Below, one piece after another: positions 62,867 to 64,000 of a stretch of 64,000 nucleotides of DNA. The notes below the pieces were generated by a model. It saw only the letters and a program-made list of their open reading frames with translations. It did not search any database and had not been told where the DNA came from. Source of the stretch: Mucilaginibacter cryoferens (GTDB taxonomy: Bacteria; Bacteroidota; Bacteroidia; Sphingobacteriales; Sphingobacteriaceae); the NCBI RefSeq assembly GCF_014205845.1, contig NZ_JACHCR010000007.1:124001-188000 (forward strand), written 5' to 3'. The translations under genes were made by a program, and so were the position numbers. Every line of letters begins with the position of its first letter. The first letter of the stretch is position 1.

Positions 62867-62984
62867 GTTAAATTGATTGATGAAGGTAAAACTAATTACA
62901 CGCCCATCAACCAATACCATCTGTTAACATTGCTTAACATTAAATAAGATAGCTTAAGGCAAAAGCAGTATAAACTGCCTAACG

Positions 62985-63392
62985 CTATTGCTTTTTTAAA
63001 GTATAGATGTAATTATAAGTACCCAGCGTTTTTGTCCAAACTAAGCTGTCGCCTTTGGTACTTTGCTTAAACGTACCACTTAATAGTAAACTCCAGTTAA
63101 AATCGGCAGTATGTGCAAGGCTATCGGTAAATATTATATTGTTGCCTGTTATTACGTAGCTCCCCCTGCTCTGTTGCACAGCACTTGAGCCACCCATGTA
63201 GTTATTACCGCTAATAACAACCTGAGCGCTGCCACCAAGTAAACCCGACCGATCATTGGCAGACGCCGTATTTAAACTTTTGAATGAACCTTTATAGGTA
63301 CCCTGCAATTGTTGAGGTACAATTTTGTCGTTTTTACAACTGGCTATTATAAAACAGGCAAATAAAAAAACTAGGAGTGTATATACTTTCAT
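62985..63392 (-). CDS. Lipoprotein of unknown function, 135 aa
   Basis: Signal peptide MKVYTLLVFLFACFIIASCK with Cys at residue 19. The mature part is beta-rich and Ser/Gly-rich (LQGTYKGSFKSLNTASANDR, GSYVITGNNIIFTDSLAHTA, TKTLGTYNYIYTLKKQ), like other small lipid-anchored beta proteins of this lineage. Divergent from pdeM. No family recognised. Confidence 0.75.
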   Translation of the reverse strand: MKVYTLLVFLFACFIIASCKNDKIVPQQLQGTYKGSFKSLNTASANDRSGLLGGSAQVVISGNNYMGGSSAVQQSRGSYVITGNNIIFTDSLAHTADFNWSLLLSGTFKQSTKGDSLVWTKTLGTYNYIYTLKKQ

Positions 63393-63498
63393 AATGTTGG
63401 TTTTATATGATTACGATAAAACGGACGCCTGTGCTACAACAGATTAAGTAAAATAGCTACAGGTTTCAAAAGCAGTACAACACCTGCCAACGCTGGCG

Positions 63499-63545
63499 AT
63501 CATCATAACAAAAATAAATTTTAACTTTACTTTTGTTATGATGAT
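63499..63545. promoter_or_regulatory. pdeM: Inverted repeat over the pdeM start, with opposed -7 boxes
   Basis: atcatcataacaaaa (63499-63513) and its exact inverse ttttgttatgatgat (63531-63545) flank a 17-bp AT-rich spacer. Plus-strand TACTTTTG (63528-63535) and minus-strand TATTTTTG (63516 to 63509) both match TAnnTTTG, so this may be a shared divergent promoter-operator. Confidence 0.5.
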
Positions 63546-64000
63546 AAGTGCGGCAACTCCCTTTAATTTACTACAACAGGATCTTTTACTACTCCCCCAA
63601 AAGGCCATTTACTGGCAGCAACAACGAGCCTTAATAATTGCCGATGTGCATTTTGGCAAAGTAGGTCATTTTCGTAAAGCAGGTATTGCCGTACCCCGCG
63701 ATATGGAACAAAGCGACCTGGCTACCTTATCCGACCTCATCTATGAGCATCAGCCAGAGAAACTTTTATTCCTGGGTGATCTCTTCCACAGTGATATGAA
63801 TAACGACTGGAATTGGTTCATTCTTTGGCGAAGCCAGTTTCCCAACCTGCAAATCATTTTGATAAAAGGCAATCACGATATTATTCCCGATAGCCATTAT
63901 CAAAACCTCAACATCCAGTTACACGATGAGTTATTGCTTGGCCCATTTTTGATGTTGCACCACCCCCTGCCCCATGATAAGCTTACAAATGCCGCAGGCT
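63538..64000 (+). CDS. pdeM: Ligase-associated DNA damage response endonuclease (cut by window edge)
   Basis: A calcineurin-like metallophosphoesterase. The metal motifs are ALIIADVHFGKVGHFRKAGI (DxH), EKLLFLGDLFHSDMNNDW (GDxxH), ILIKGNHDIIPDSHYQ (GNHD) and MLHHPLPHDKL. This pattern is that of PdeM, usually encoded with a ligase D-type end-repair cluster. The ATG at 63538 (or 63541) is inside the inverted repeat. The C-terminus is cut off by the window end. Confidence 0.9.
   Translation, partial: MMISAATPFNLLQQDLLLLPQKAIYWQQQRALIIADVHFGKVGHFRKAGIAVPRDMEQSDLATLSDLIYEHQPEKLLFLGDLFHSDMNNDWNWFILWRSQFPNLQIILIKGNHDIIPDSHYQNLNIQLHDELLLGPFLMLHHPLPHDKLTNAAG

Noticed and set aside
62867..62920. N-terminal extension of the sensor kinase
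   Set aside because: ATG 62866 gives the usual positively charged start before the first membrane helix; the longer version adds an uncharacteristic segment.

Overview
The window looks like a chromosomal segment of a Bacteroidota bacterium of the family Sphingobacteriaceae, most like Mucilaginibacter or Pedobacter. That placement is inferred from protein families (DUF885, DUF4142, DUF5117-type metalloprotease, DUF6340, PruA-type P5C dehydrogenase, YoaK, VOC proteins), from many small lipoproteins with Cys lipoboxes, and from Bacteroidota-type promoters (TAnnTTTG about 19-22 bp downstream of a TTG). No rRNA, tRNA or CRISPR array was recognised.

Layout. 1-1641: str operon on the minus strand (rpsL-rpsG-fusA, fusA cut by the window edge). 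1973-2488: RelE-type toxin-antitoxin pair. 2680-5810: hypothetical protein, small lipoproteins and a DUF885 peptidase. 5914-9225: leuS with an in-frame nuclease-domain insertion. 9534-13542: two paralogous lipoproteins, a DAACS symporter and small membrane proteins. 14314-15951: pruA. 16086-20754: two beta-carbonic anhydrases, a YoaK protein and a SulP transporter, which look like an inorganic-carbon handling cluster. 20862-29608: acyl-CoA carboxylase, GNAT, lipoprotein, M42 peptidase, nucleotidyltransferase and a large zinc metalloprotease. 29704-33417: DUF4142 lipoprotein, a REP-associated Y1 transposase with palindromes, hisS and a GNAT. 33556-33895: a MITE-like element. 33920-42393: LMW phosphatase, S1/P1 nuclease, fumC, CPBP protease, two TPR proteins and a serine hydrolase. 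42609-50884: ybaB, a UPF0173 hydrolase, glgC-glgA, polA and tag. 51230-56090: AhpD-like protein, two VOC proteins, an alkyltransferase-like protein, trmB, a YtxH/holin-like group and an AI-2E family permease. 56236-57882: a sigma-54 activator followed by a tiny histidine-kinase-like protein. 58065-63392: beta-barrel protein, enoyl-CoA hydratase, B12-binding protein, two-component system and a lipoprotein. 63538 to the end: pdeM, cut by the window edge.

The most striking feature is leuS (1103 aa). About 168 codons encoding a DUF559/VSR-like PD-(D/E)XK nuclease domain sit in frame just before the conserved [10 protein letters not shown] motif. The insertion is bounded by perfect 33-bp inverted repeats. 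Related palindromes recur around ten times in the window, usually abutting stop codons, and one pair without cargo fills the whole pruA-carbonic anhydrase gap. hisS also carries an AT-rich internal expansion. Other repeat families have been absorbed into gene ends: a lipoprotein signal peptide, a GNAT N-terminus and a symporter C-terminus.

Mobile and repetitive DNA is otherwise abundant: a RAYT-type transposase flanked by perfect palindromes, a 318-bp element with terminal inverted repeats and an 11-bp direct repeat, three 95-97-bp inverted-repeat elements, and perfect 7-bp and 8-bp tandem arrays placed just after stop codons.
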